From contig NZ_QWFZ01000009.1 of assembly GCF_003576315.1 (NCBI RefSeq), positions 1 to 64,000 of the forward strand: DNA of 64,000 nucleotides. The letters run 5' to 3'. Position numbers and translations under genes: made by a program. Of this stretch, positions 1 through 8,531 are shown piece after piece. The DNA comes from Henriciella mobilis. Lineage in GTDB: Bacteria; Pseudomonadota; Alphaproteobacteria; Caulobacterales; Hyphomonadaceae. Numbering within the stretch: the stretch's first letter is position 1; the number at the start of each line of letters is the position of its first letter. The notes below the pieces were generated by a model. The model made no database searches and was not told where the DNA came from. It was given only the letters and a program-made list of their open reading frames with translations.

Positions 1-42
1 ATGTCGGGTAACAGGTCGGCGTTGCCGCCGACCCGTCCCCTC

Positions 43-77
43 AGAACCGTGCTTGCAAGTTTCCCCGCACACGGCTC
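43..77 (-). ncRNA. Group II intron domain V
   Basis: This is a 35-nt hairpin on the minus strand with arms GAGCCGTGTGC and GCACGGTTCT and an inner GAAA segment, matching the highly conserved domain V of bacterial group II ribozymes. It sits directly after the RT stop codon and is followed by a domain VI-like stem-loop (GGTCGGCG, GCAA loop, CGCCGACC) running to the window edge. Confidence 0.85.
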
Positions 78-1806
78 AAGCAAGTCCCTGTTGTGCCGCG
101 CGGCGGCAGTCGGCGTGGACAAGTCGCAGGTTCCGGTAGGAACCGTTCGCCCTGTCCCCATCCACATGAGACATGCGGATGGTTTCGCCATTGTAGAGGC
201 TCTCGCGGCAGGTCGGGCACTTGTGCCGTTGCCGCTGCGCAACCTTCTGCCAACTGCGCGTGAGGTCAGTCCCTCCCATCCGGCGGGCCCGGTTTCGCCA
301 GTAATCGGCGAGAGACGGATCGTCGGGAGAGTTGCGGTGTTTCACCATCGTCCAGCGCACGATTTTGATCGCGGCTGGATGGATCATGAACGCACCAGAC
401 TGCTTGTCCATAAAGGTGTAGCTGAAGTTCGGGCAGTTATAGTGCCGCCCGAAGTATTTCCGCATCCACCAGTGTTTCAGCTTCCTCGCATGGGCACGAT
501 GGCACCAGCGACGTTGCCGGACATGGACATAGTGTTCGATCCCTGAGAAGATTTTCCCGGCGACACTGTAACGGTAGTAGTTGCACCATCCACGTATTAC
601 CGGATTGGCAGCTGCAAGCAGTTGCCCCTGATCCGAGCCGACATGGGCGCGGAACAGGTCCCTGAGCTTCTTCCTAAACGCTTTAACGGCGTCCTTGGAA
701 GGTTTGATCAGGGTCTTCGTGCCAGCGGCGCGGTCTGCCACCTTATAGGAACGGACATTGAAGCCAAGGAAGTCGAAGCCTTCCCGTATGTGCCGGATAC
801 TGGTCTTCTCCTCGGAGAGGTTAAGGCCGCGCCCGGCGAGGAATGCAGCAACGCGCTCCCTGGCCTCAAGCGCTTGCGTCTCAGTGTGGCAGATGACGAC
901 GAAGTCGTCAGCATACCGCACGAAGACAGGGCAGTGAGGTTTCACGTATGAGGCGCTTGTGCCTCCACGATACTCAATGCCCAGCGCTTCTTCCATTCCA
1001 TGCAGGGCGATGTTGGCAAGGAGAGGACTAATGACCCCGCCTTGCGGTGTACCCTGCTCGGTGGCGTGGAACACGCCATCTTCCACATAGCCTGCCTTCA
1101 GCCAACGGCGGATCATTCCCCTTGCGGGGAAGTTGCCGATAGCCTCCATCAGGGCGTCATGGTCGATATTGTCGAAGCAGCCTTTGATATCGGCATCAAG
1201 AACCCAGACCCGTTTGGACCCGGACTTGGTTGCCAGATATATCCGCTCTATGGCGTCATGGACGCCACGACCGGGCCGGAACCCGTAGCTTGTCCCCTCG
1301 AACTGCGCTTCCCAACAGGGCTCAAGTGCATTGAGCACAATGGCCTGCTGGCACCGGTCGATGAGGGACGGGATTCCGAGCGGCCGCTTCTTGCCGCTCG
1401 CTTTAGGGATATACACCCTCCGGGCTGGAAGCGGTTCCCATGCCTTGAGGTTCACCAACTGGTTCGCAAGGCCGGCCCGCTCGGTCGGCGTCAGTGCGGT
1501 TCGCGCATCGACACCGGGAGAGGCTTTCCCACGATTGATCTGGCTGACCCTTCGGATGGAAACGAGCAGGTTCGCCCGGCTGTGCAGCATCAGCTTTTGC
1601 AACGAGCGGACCGTTTTCCAGTCCCGCATTTCAGTCGCCCGATAGATTCTCCGGCGCAGCGTCCTGACGGTTCGATAGGCGGCAGGCCAGTCAATGGTCT
1701 GCCAGTGAACAGTTCCGTCGCTTACGATCAGGCCTTGCGGCCCGTCCATCTTTTCACGAACGGTTCGGTTGCTGTTCCACGAGATTACGGGGGACTCACC
1801 AGTCAT
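76..1806 (-). CDS. ltrA: Group II intron reverse transcriptase/maturase with HNH endonuclease domain
   Basis: A 576-residue intron-encoded protein for splicing (maturase) and retrohoming. After an N-terminal segment, the RT palm and fingers occupy about residues 90-380. They include RPLGIPSLIDR, the GTPQGGVISPLLANI block, and the catalytic YADD box at about residue 300. The maturase/thumb follows (GWCNYYRYSV). The C-terminus is an HNH-type nuclease with CPTC near residue 535, SHVDGD, and LRLVHADCR. All catalytic residues checked look intact and no frameshift is seen, so the element may still be mobile. The stop lies only a few bases before domain V, the usual arrangement. The start follows an AAAGGG-like ribosome site. 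Confidence 0.93.
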   Translation of the reverse strand: MTGESPVISWNSNRTVREKMDGPQGLIVSDGTVHWQTIDWPAAYRTVRTLRRRIYRATEMRDWKTVRSLQKLMLHSRANLLVSIRRVSQINRGKASPGVDARTALTPTERAGLANQLVNLKAWEPLPARRVYIPKASGKKRPLGIPSLIDRCQQAIVLNALEPCWEAQFEGTSYGFRPGRGVHDAIERIYLATKSGSKRVWVLDADIKGCFDNIDHDALMEAIGNFPARGMIRRWLKAGYVEDGVFHATEQGTPQGGVISPLLANIALHGMEEALGIEYRGGTSASYVKPHCPVFVRYADDFVVICHTETQALEARERVAAFLAGRGLNLSEEKTSIRHIREGFDFLGFNVRSYKVADRAAGTKTLIKPSKDAVKAFRKKLRDLFRAHVGSDQGQLLAAANPVIRGWCNYYRYSVAGKIFSGIEHYVHVRQRRWCHRAHARKLKHWWMRKYFGRHYNCPNFSYTFMDKQSGAFMIHPAAIKIVRWTMVKHRNSPDDPSLADYWRNRARRMGGTDLTRSWQKVAQRQRHKCPTCRESLYNGETIRMSHVDGDRANGSYRNLRLVHADCRRAAQQGLA

Positions 1807-2333
1807 CTGTCAGCACCCTTTCAGGTTGGGCATGGCCCTATCCACCGGGTTATGTATTCCCCGTGCCTTTCGGCTGGCGGCATTCGCTTCTGATAACTTC
1901 CTACACCCGCTGAGGAGTTGGGCGGCTCTTGCGAGCCGCTTACCGGGCGCTGTTACCAGCGACCGGACCTCATCGGGGTTACTCAGTTCCGCATCTGTGA
2001 GATGCGACCGGGTTAGGTGCCTGCTATACGCCGGGGAATATCGACCTTCCGACTGAGGGATCCACGTGCCCCCAGCCCATTCCCTTGCTCCCCGTAAAAG
2101 CCACTTCCGGGGGACTGATGGGTAACGACGCATCAACACAGATTCACTTTCGTTCACCATACCGGTCTTCTCCTTGGGCGGTTCACCGGCGTGTGGCTGC
2201 CAGCTCCCCGCTCGTTTCCGGAGGCTTCGCACCAGCCAGTTACCCAGCTCGCACGCTCCGGCTAGAAATGGTCGAGAAGGCTCGACCAGAGGCATCCCTG
2301 CCTCACTCAACAGATGCGACTTTCTGGTCGCAC

Positions 2334-3741
2334 CGAGGACAGCCTCTTCTTCGGCGACCGCCAGTATCCATTACAGTTCCACAAGCAGAAGCTCTGGCTG
2401 CACCGGGCCTCCATGGCGCGCTACATGAAGCGGCTGGACGCGCTCAAACCGCCAGCCGAGCTCGTCGGCTACAAGGCTGGCGAGTCTGTCCTCAAGCTCA
2501 CCATTAAACGGCTGGCCAAAGAGGGCGTCACGGAGATTATCGCCTGCGACCCGACGGATTTCATTCTCGAAAAGCGCCTCAAATCCTATTGCGAGGCCGA
2601 AAACATCGACCTCACCCTGCTCAATACCCCGCTATTCCTCAACACGCCGGGCGAGAACCGGGCCTGGCGGGAGGATCACAAATCCTGGTTCCAGGCCGAG
2701 TTCTACAAGGCCCAGCGGCGCAAGCTCGGCGTGCTGATGGACGGGGACAAACCGGCCGGCGGGCAATGGAGCTTTGACGAGGACAACCGCAGGAAAGTCC
2801 CGAAATCATTACAGGGCGAGGTGCCGCGCCTGCGCCGGCTCACCCCCGACGAGATCGAGGAAGAGGCCCGCCGCTCTGTGCTGGAGGACTTCCCCGACAA
2901 TCCCGGATCGCTGGACCAGCTCTACTGGCCCACCTCCCATGAAGCGGCCGAAAGCTGGCTCGGCGCCTTCCTCAGTGAGCGGTTCGAGCGGTTCGGCCCC
3001 TATGAGGATGCGATTCTCGAAGGCGAGAGCCTGCTCTGGCATTCGGCCATCACGCCGATGCTGAATATCGGGCTGCTGACCCCGAAACTCGTCCTCGATG
3101 CGGCAATTTCCTTCATTGAGAACAAGGACATCCCGATGAACTCCGCCGAGGGCTTCATTCGCCAGGTGATTGGCTGGCGGGAGTTCATGCGCGCCACCTA
3201 TGAAGACCTCGGTGTTCCCATGCGCACCACCAATCACTGGGGCCATACCCGCGCCCTGCCCGCCTCATTCTGGACCGGCGAGACGGGCATCCCGCCCATC
3301 GACGACACGATCAAAAGGGTCCTGAAAACAGGGTACTGCCACCATATCGAGCGGCTGATGGTGCTCGGCGGCTTCATGTTCATCTGCGAGACCGACCCGG
3401 ACGACATCTATCGCTGGTTCATGGAGATGTTCGCCGACTCCTATGACTGGGTGATGGTGCCGAATGCCTATGCGATGAGCCAGAATGCCGATGGCGGACG
3501 GATCACGACAAAGCCTTATTTTTCAGGGTCTTCCTATGTCCGGAAGATGAGCAATTGGGGCACGGGCGACTGGTGCGATGTCTGGGACGGGCTCTACTGG
3601 CGCTGGATCTGGAAGAACCGCGAACCGCTCGCCGGCAATCCGCGCTGGGCGATGATGGTCTCCATGGCCGAGAAGATGGACGCAGCGAAACGCGACAAAC
3701 ACCTTGAAAACGCAGCGAATTTCCTGCGGGGGTTTCATTAG
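2334..3741 (+). pseudogene. PhrB-type cryptochrome/photolyase, 5' end cut off by the group II intron
   Basis: The 468 codons from the intron junction to the TAG at 3739 match the C-terminal nine-tenths of the prokaryotic (6-4) photolyase/cryptochrome PhrB family, normally about 500 residues. The N-terminal 35-40 residues should lie on the far side of the intron, outside the window. Family landmarks are visible: HKQKLWLHRASM near the junction, GFIRQVIGWREFMRATY, GYCHHIERLMVLGGFM and NAYAMSQNADGG. Most members have a CxxC...C iron-sulfur segment after KMS; here it is replaced by KMSNWGTGDWCDVWDGLYW, leaving one cysteine there plus the one in GYCHH. With the intron antisense, a full-length product is not expected. 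An internal ATG at 2314 belongs to the intron. Confidence 0.82.
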
Positions 3742-3970
3742 CCCCACCCCGACCCTCCCCGCATGCGGGGAGGGGGCGGATACGGCGTGGCTCAGTGTGC
3801 TGCTTCAAGGCCGGGCCGGCCCTGATCCCCTCCCCTCAGGGGAGGGTCAGGGTGGGGCCAGCACCAGCGCCCGCAGCGTCCGTTGGGACGTGCGGCTTGC
3901 TGGTTTTCGATCCCCGCTTCGCGATGGATCGGGCTCAGGGCTGTTTGAAACATCAGTCCGCATGGTGAGC
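3742..3970. repeat. GC-rich palindromic intergenic repeat, copy A
   Basis: Between convergent genes. Opens with CCCCACCCCGACCCTCCCC and a CGCATGCG-centred inverted repeat, and includes the mirror arm GGGGAGGGTCAGGGTGGGG near 3839-3857. It then has an inner block with GAAACATC, CGCATGGTGAGCG and GTCGAACCACG (about 3946-3986). The same blocks recur near 37,780 and 44,765. Copy A is the longest and most diverged. No gene is seen in this stretch. Confidence 0.7.
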
Positions 3971-3995
3971 GAAGTCGAACCACGCGGACGGAAGG

Positions 3996-4370
3996 TCAGC
4001 TCGAATCCAGAAAGGCCGGTCCAGCGGCGGTACAATTCGCGTCCGATTCCGGTACGAGAACAGTCCAATTCCGGTATGATTCCAGTCTGGCGCCCAAAGC
4101 CGCCAGAAACCCGCCCGGTTCGAGCCGCAGCCACGGCGCACGCGGTGCGAAATTCGTCCAGTCGTCCGGGTCCGGCCGGTCACCAGACAGCTGAAGCGTG
4201 ACCACCAGCCGCCCGTTTGGCAGCACGGCAACACCCAGCATGCCGACCGGGTTCGCCGCCCGGTAGGCGCGATAGTACCGCTCGAACCGCCAGACTTCGA
4301 GGAAGAAGACCGGCCAGTGATAGAGCGGCAGCAAGGCCAGCGTTTCAAGAATCCAGGCGCGGGTCAGCAT
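3996..4370 (-). CDS. Hypothetical protein, 124 aa
   Basis: Not recognised. The chosen start (MLTRAWILETLALLPLYHW) gives 124 residues. An upstream in-frame ATG at 4433 would add 21 residues that look like non-coding sequence. The N-terminus holds one hydrophobic segment (about residues 8-25), followed by a basic RFERYYRAYRAANP stretch and a soluble domain with LPNGRLVVTLQLSGDRPDPDDW and a Pro/Trp-rich region. This fits a small membrane-associated protein. It faces the photolyase remnant across the repeat. Codon use is GC-rich and host-like, which supports a real gene, but without a known family confidence is moderate. Confidence 0.5.
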   Translation of the reverse strand: MLTRAWILETLALLPLYHWPVFFLEVWRFERYYRAYRAANPVGMLGVAVLPNGRLVVTLQLSGDRPDPDDWTNFAPRAPWLRLEPGGFLAALGARLESYRNWTVLVPESDANCTAAGPAFLDSS

Positions 4371-4574
4371 GCCTGAGATTGGAGCACGGGTTTCAGAGGG
4401 GTGGGAAAAATTGGTCTCTCTCCCTTCTCCCATGGAAGAAGGGCCGGGGATGAGGGCTGCAATTTTTCAACCTGCGCGAAGGCGGGTTCACGTCCCAACC
4501 ATCGTAGCCTTCAACTGCTGACCCCGCTTCCGCGAACTGGGATAGAGGGACGCCAGGCAACTATCGCCAAAAAA

Positions 4575-5375
4575 TCAACAGTCTGATTCTTTTTGAGAAA
4601 CTTCGATCAACCATCGGAGATAAGACACTGATTGACTGAGAAATAGGACAGCGAAATCCAGAGGAGGCGGCGTCGGCTCTTTTTGATTGTCGGCGTGCCT
4701 AAATCCGTGGGCGGCATTAACAAATTCCGCGAACCCTTTGAGCATTCGTTTCGCGGAATCCAATGACCTACCTTCATAGGCGCTCTCGACTCTGGGAGTA
4801 AGCTTCCGAATCACATCATTGCTCGCGAGACCTGACACCCCATAGAAATGCTTGAACACGTTTTCAATTGCGTCGAAAGCTTTCCGAACGGCGTCAAGAC
4901 TTCCTTCGCCGGTCACCTTGATGCTGTTGAATGCCTCTTGGATTGACTGTTTAGCGGCCGAAAACTCAGCGGCTTCAAGAACGGCAATTATGGCCGTTCT
5001 CTCACGATCAAACGCCTGATCTATCCGAGGGTGAACAATTCCTTGCTCGTCGATTCGATAGTGAAGATTCTCTTCCTCAAATACCCGCTCAACGAACTTG
5101 ATCCACAAGTGAGGCTCTTTGGTATAGGGCTTTTTTTGAGCAATCAAAACGGTCGCGATTGTGATGCAATCTAGAATTACCGAGATTTCAGCATCTCTAA
5201 ACAAATACTCCGTCCCGCCCGGCGGAGAAAGTACGCCGAGCTCTCGCTCGACAAGCATTCTAAAAGAATAGTCGTGATCGCTGAGTTGGTTCCAGTACTG
5301 GCGATAAAGACGGCGTCGTGCCTTTTTGGAGTCGCCCGAAGGTGATGGCGGTTCGAGATATATGCGACTGTACAA
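4575..5375 (-). CDS. Hypothetical protein with HEPN-like C-terminal region, atypical composition
   Basis: 266 residues, family not named with certainty. Mostly helical: a soluble N-terminal half (ERVFEEENLHYRIDEQGIVHPRID) and a C-terminal half (AIENVFKHFYG ... FAEFVNAAHGFRHADNQKEPTPPPLDFAVLFLSQSVSYLRWL). The latter resembles the HEPN-like domains at the end of abortive-infection-type proteins, including a conserved basic/His patch before a Pro-rich turn and a final helix. Base composition is visibly lower in GC than all neighbours and codons are mixed, suggesting horizontal gain. It lies just downstream of ffs on the same strand and has no recognisable partner gene. A role in defence is only a guess. 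Confidence 0.6.
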   Translation of the reverse strand: MYSRIYLEPPSPSGDSKKARRRLYRQYWNQLSDHDYSFRMLVERELGVLSPPGGTEYLFRDAEISVILDCITIATVLIAQKKPYTKEPHLWIKFVERVFEEENLHYRIDEQGIVHPRIDQAFDRERTAIIAVLEAAEFSAAKQSIQEAFNSIKVTGEGSLDAVRKAFDAIENVFKHFYGVSGLASNDVIRKLTPRVESAYEGRSLDSAKRMLKGFAEFVNAAHGFRHADNQKEPTPPPLDFAVLFLSQSVSYLRWLIEVSQKESDC

Positions 5376-5490
5376 AGGGGCCTCAATAACACGTCCATCA
5401 AATATTAAATGATTCGATTTCGCGCGTGGATAGAATTCACGCTACGTACTATTAGGCTTTGCCAGCAAAGACCATAATTCTTTTGAAAGC

Positions 5491-5584
5491 GGAGACTGGA
5501 CAGTGACCCGAAGCGAAACTCGTTAGGGCTGCTTCGTTCCCGACCTGACCCGGTTGGCGAGGGCCTCGTCCACCGCCAGCCTCC
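5491..5584 (-). ncRNA. ffs: Small bacterial signal recognition particle RNA (4.5S type)
   Basis: On the minus strand the segment GTCAGGTCGGGAACGAAGCAGC at 5547-5526 matches the conserved SRP domain IV core (symmetric and asymmetric loops plus GGAA tetraloop). The ends pair as GGAGGCTGG (5584-5576) with CCAGTCTCC (5499-5491), giving one long hairpin of about 94 nt as expected for 4.5S RNA. The tetraloop closing pair is G-C instead of the usual C-G, a compensated swap. The RNA scaffolds Ffh for co-translational membrane targeting. A CCGCTTTCAA direct repeat lies just outside both ends. End positions are good to a few bases. Confidence 0.88.
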
Positions 5585-5648
5585 TGACCCCCATATCGCG
5601 TCTTGAAAGCGGGGTGACAAGGGGCGGAATGCTGATAGGTGAAGGGGC

Positions 5649-6587
5649 ATGCCTAGTCAGACGAACAATTCCGATCTCATCCCGCTCGGCTCGCGCCCCA
5701 TCGACCGGGCCGGCCATCACCGCTCCGATCCGGCCTGGCTGGCCGAAGCCTTCGCGCGCGACGACGCGCTGGTGCTGATCCTGCAGGGCGGCCTGCCGCT
5801 CACCTCCGGCGATGGCGGGCTGGTCTGGCTGGGGCCGGAAGCGGCAAAACTCGCGCCCAAGGCCGAGCCGCTCTTCCTCGGCCTCGACAAGGCCGGCGCG
5901 CCGGTCTTCGCGCTGGAAATGCCGGGCGATTTCGATGTGAACACCTCGCTCATCGCCGGCACGGGCGAGTTTGGCGACCTGCGCATGAGCCTGCAGCGCA
6001 TGCCGGAAATGGACGCCAACCTCGCCTCGACGGCGCGCAGCCTCTTCGAGTGGCACCGCTCGCACCGCTTCTGCGCCAAATGCGGGGCCGAGAGTGAGCG
6101 CGCCGAGGCCGGCTGGAAGCGGGTCTGCCCGGACTGCAAGGCCGAGCATTTCCCGCGCACCGACCCGGTGGCGATCATGCTGGCGACCTATGGCGACAAA
6201 TGCCTGCTGGGCCGCCAGTCCATGTGGCCCAAGGGCATGTGGAGCTGCCTTGCCGGCTTCATCGAGCCGGGCGAGACGCTGGAACAGGGCGCCGCGCGCG
6301 AGCTGCATGAGGAAGCGGGCATCCGCTGCGATCCGGGCAAGGCGGAGTATCTCTTCTGCCAGCCCTGGCCCTTCCCCTCCTCGCTGATGATCGGCCTCAT
6401 CCTGCCGGCCGAGAATGACGACATCACGGTGGACAAGAGCGAGCTGGAATCGGCGCGCTGGATCACGCGGGCCGAAGCGCGCGAGGTGATCGCCGGGACG
6501 CATCCGGAGATCAGCGCACCGATGCGCTTTGCTGTCGCCCACCACATCATGAAGGAATGGGCCGAGCGGCCAGACGGCTCCAGCTGA
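5649..6587 (+). CDS. nudC: NADH pyrophosphatase / RNA NAD-decapping Nudix hydrolase
   Basis: 312 residues. Hydrolyses NAD(H) to NMN(H) and AMP and, in studied homologs, removes NAD caps from RNA. A zinc ribbon is formed by Cys142, Cys145, Cys160 and Cys163. The Nudix box GFIEPGETLEQGAARELHEE lies at about residues 203-222 with its EExG core intact. The NudC signature appears as CQPWPFPSS just after. The N-terminal NudC-like domain is present (residues 1-120). The start follows a GAAGGGG ribosome site. It is divergent from ffs and faces the outer-membrane protein gene across a terminator. Confidence 0.95.
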   Translation: MPSQTNNSDLIPLGSRPIDRAGHHRSDPAWLAEAFARDDALVLILQGGLPLTSGDGGLVWLGPEAAKLAPKAEPLFLGLDKAGAPVFALEMPGDFDVNTSLIAGTGEFGDLRMSLQRMPEMDANLASTARSLFEWHRSHRFCAKCGAESERAEAGWKRVCPDCKAEHFPRTDPVAIMLATYGDKCLLGRQSMWPKGMWSCLAGFIEPGETLEQGAARELHEEAGIRCDPGKAEYLFCQPWPFPSSLMIGLILPAENDDITVDKSELESARWITRAEAREVIAGTHPEISAPMRFAVAHHIMKEWAERPDGSS

Positions 6588-6611
6588 GGCCGGCCTCCCG
6601 CCAAAAGAAAA

Positions 6612-6641
6612 GGCCCGGACGGCGTTTCTGCCGACCGGGCC
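6612..6641 (-). terminator. Rho-independent terminator of the beta-barrel gene
   Basis: Stem GGCCCGG/CCGGGCC with an inner CGGC/GCCG extension. On the minus strand it is followed by TTTTCTTTT, so it mainly serves the minus-strand gene ending at 6676; it may also stop nudC transcripts. Confidence 0.85.
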
Positions 6642-6675
6642 CCAGTTCCTCTCGCAAGAGAGGACAGGCTCTGTT

Positions 6676-7218
6676 CTAGAACCGGAAGACGGCCGCCACG
6701 GTGAAGGCGTCTGCTTCGGTGTCGTCGATGTCGTAGCGGGTATAGTCGCCGCGGATGCCGAGCGCCGGGGTCAGCATGAACTCGCCGCCAGCGCCGTAGC
6801 CGACGCCGCTTTCGGTTGCGCTGTCGGAGCCGCTGAAGCCGCCGCCGGAGACTTCTGCCTCGATCTCGGCCTGGACGAGGCCTGCGCGGGCGTAGAGATT
6901 GACGCGCTCACCGAGCGGGACCTGGCCCTTGGCATAGGCGCCGACGAGGTAGTTCAGGCCGACCGAGGCGTTGATGCCGCCGAAGGACGCATCCTCGTCC
7001 TGCACGCCGATCAGGGCTTCGCCTTCAAGGGCGAACCACTCGGAGAAGTTGTAGCCGACATGGCCGGCCAGCGCGCCGAGGTCGACGTCGCCGGACACGC
7101 CCGGCTCATCCACGTCGATATTGATGAAAGTGTAGCCGGCATCGGCATAGAGCCCCTGGGCAAAGGCCGGGGCGGAGATCGTCGCAAGGGCTGCGAGGGC
7201 GATCAGGGATCTGGACAT
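6676..7218 (-). CDS. Outer-membrane beta-barrel protein
   Basis: 180 residues. A Sec signal peptide (MSRSLIALAALATISAPAFA, cleaved before QGLYADAGY) precedes alternating beta-strands of an OmpA/OmpW-like eight-stranded barrel: GLYADAGYTFI, GHVGYNFSEWFALEGEALIG, VGLNYLVGAYAKGQVPLG, GVGYGAGGEFMLTPALGIRGDYTRYD. It ends in the outer-membrane signature FTVAAVFRF. The start at 7218 is chosen because a strong AGGAGG site lies just before it; the in-frame ATG further upstream would place the signal peptide internally. Its function in the outer membrane (structural or porin-like) is not known. Confidence 0.85.
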   Translation of the reverse strand: MSRSLIALAALATISAPAFAQGLYADAGYTFINIDVDEPGVSGDVDLGALAGHVGYNFSEWFALEGEALIGVQDEDASFGGINASVGLNYLVGAYAKGQVPLGERVNLYARAGLVQAEIEAEVSGGGFSGSDSATESGVGYGAGGEFMLTPALGIRGDYTRYDIDDTEADAFTVAAVFRF

Positions 7219-7372
7219 GTAATCCTCCTGTACAAACGCACCTGTCCGGGGTGCGCGGCAGGAGAAGAGCGCTCCGATTGGGGCCGAAAGTGGGCAGCAT
7301 TTCAGCCAATTGATGAAGAGACAGGCGCGCGGCTTTCGTGCCACAGGGCCGCGCGATCTAACGCAAACGTTA

Positions 7373-7405
7373 AAGGCCCTGCACGGAGGGGACGTGCAGG
7401 GCCTT
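7373..7405. terminator. Symmetric terminator-like hairpin
   Basis: Perfect 13-bp stem AAGGCCCTGCACG/CGTGCAGGGCCTT with a 7-nt loop, lying between two minus-strand genes and downstream of the YHS gene. T-tracts are weak, so it may act as a processing or stability stem as well as a terminator. Confidence 0.6.
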
Positions 7406-7455
7406 AGAAGCCGTCAGAGGCGGGGCTGGGTGAGGGGAGGAGGGAGATCGCCCCG

Positions 7456-7911
7456 CTATTTGAGCACTGCCGGCCAGTTCGTTTCAGCTTGTTCAATGAA
7501 CGCCGCCTCATTTTGTTCCCAGCGTTCCTGAATTTTTTTATTATAGTTTAGGTAGAGCTTCCCGTCGACGATTTTCCAATAGTCCGGATCGCCCTTGGCC
7601 GTGTCGCCCTGGGCGACGGCCCAGGCGCAGTAACCGCCGAATTGCGGCGCGTATTTTTCAGGGTCAGCCTCGAACAGAGCGAGGTTCTCGGCGCTGGCAA
7701 AACGGAACTCGGCGCCCTGGTATTCGGTGGAGAATTCCTTCTTGCCTTCAACCGGCTTGCCCTCGGTGAAATAGGCGACCGGGTCATGGCCGCCAACCGC
7801 GGTGTTGGAGAAGATGCCGGTATAGACCGGCTTCTTGTCGGCATGGGCCGGGGCGGCGAGGCCAAGCGACAGGACACTCAGGGCGAGTGTTGCGAGCAGT
7901 ATACGGAACAT
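7456..7911 (-). CDS. Secreted YHS domain protein
   Basis: 151 residues with a signal peptide (MFRILLATLALSVLSLGLAAPAHA). The following YHS domain (about residues 32-100) shows VGGHDPVAYFTEGKPVEGKKEF, YQGAEFRFASAENLALFEADPEKYAPQ and YGGYC-like FGGYCAWAV. The family is linked to metal binding and is often found as small periplasmic proteins; the exact role is unknown. The tail NYNKKIQERWEQN is typical of the family. It lies immediately downstream of the DoxX-like gene (35-nt gap, same strand), so the two are probably co-transcribed. Confidence 0.88.
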   Translation of the reverse strand: MFRILLATLALSVLSLGLAAPAHADKKPVYTGIFSNTAVGGHDPVAYFTEGKPVEGKKEFSTEYQGAEFRFASAENLALFEADPEKYAPQFGGYCAWAVAQGDTAKGDPDYWKIVDGKLYLNYNKKIQERWEQNEAAFIEQAETNWPAVLK

Positions 7912-7946
7912 GGGGGAGTCTTCTTTCTTGTCAGGGTTGGACTGTG

Positions 7947-8480
7947 TCAGTTGGAATTGGCAGGGACAGCGCCAGGCGATGCGCTCGCGCCGGCATCCGC
8001 GCCGCGGCCAGGCAGGAAGGTCGCAGCCAGCCCCTGCCCGATCGCGGCGAGTTCCCTGCGGCGGATCACGATGAGAACGATCGACGTCACCCAGACAGTG
8101 CAGGCCATGAAGAACAACCCGCCGCCATCATTGTTCGGATCGATACCGAGCGGCGTCCACAGGTGGAAGTTCACCGCCCCGCTCATCACCGCGAAGGCGA
8201 CCAGCGCACCCACCGCCTGGAAGCGCCGCAGGGCCGGATGGATGCCGACCAGCAGCAGCGCCGAGGCGACGAGTTCGGCGGAGCCGATCACATACTGGCT
8301 GAACAGCCCTGTCGGCGCGAAAAGCCCCGGCGCGCCGAGGCTCGAGGCCCAGGCGTTGAGCTTGCCGAAGATCACCTGCGTCTCCACCGCATTGGTGAAC
8401 TTGAAGCGAAGGCTGTCGAGAAAGACGAGCGATGCGACAAGCGCGATCGCGTGCGGTAAATAGGTCCGGATCCGGTTCAT
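7947..8480 (-). CDS. DoxX-like integral membrane protein
   Basis: 177 residues with four predicted membrane segments (about 8-25, 62-82, 92-110, 120-140). The pattern FLDSLRFKFTNA ... IGSAELVASALLLVG ... AVGALVAFAVMSGAVNFHL resembles the DoxX/DUF417 family, often associated with redox or quinone functions; the assignment is by style. The start at 8480 has GAGGGG eight bases upstream; a second ATG at 8498 is less likely. It is divergent from the LysR gene and upstream of the YHS gene, which makes LysR a candidate regulator of the pair. Confidence 0.72.
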   Translation of the reverse strand: MNRIRTYLPHAIALVASLVFLDSLRFKFTNAVETQVIFGKLNAWASSLGAPGLFAPTGLFSQYVIGSAELVASALLLVGIHPALRRFQAVGALVAFAVMSGAVNFHLWTPLGIDPNNDGGGLFFMACTVWVTSIVLIVIRRRELAAIGQGLAATFLPGRGADAGASASPGAVPANSN

Positions 8481-8531
8481 GGGTGCATCCCCTCTCATCT
8501 GATGGCGTGGAGATAGACCCTGTTGCCGTCA

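Larger units (their letters stand above)
1..2333 (-). mobile_element. Group II intron, minus strand, with its reverse transcriptase
   Basis: Read on the minus strand the element begins with GTGCGACCAGAAAGTCGC at 2333, a typical bacterial group II 5' end. It carries a long structured leader (about 2333-1810) and an intact RT/maturase, followed by a domain V hairpin at 77-43 (GAGCCGTGTGC arm, GAAA-type loop, GCACGGTTCT arm) and a domain VI-like stem at 36-4. The 3' splice end (TTACCCGACAT) falls at or just past base 1, so the element is about 2.33 kb and essentially complete. It interrupts a plus-strand photolyase gene in the antisense direction, so splicing could not repair that gene's mRNA. 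The exact 3' junction is not visible. Confidence 0.9.

Noticed and set aside
1810-2310. Minus-strand open frame upstream of the intron RT.
   Set aside because: It covers the structured RNA domains of the group II intron, not a protein gene.
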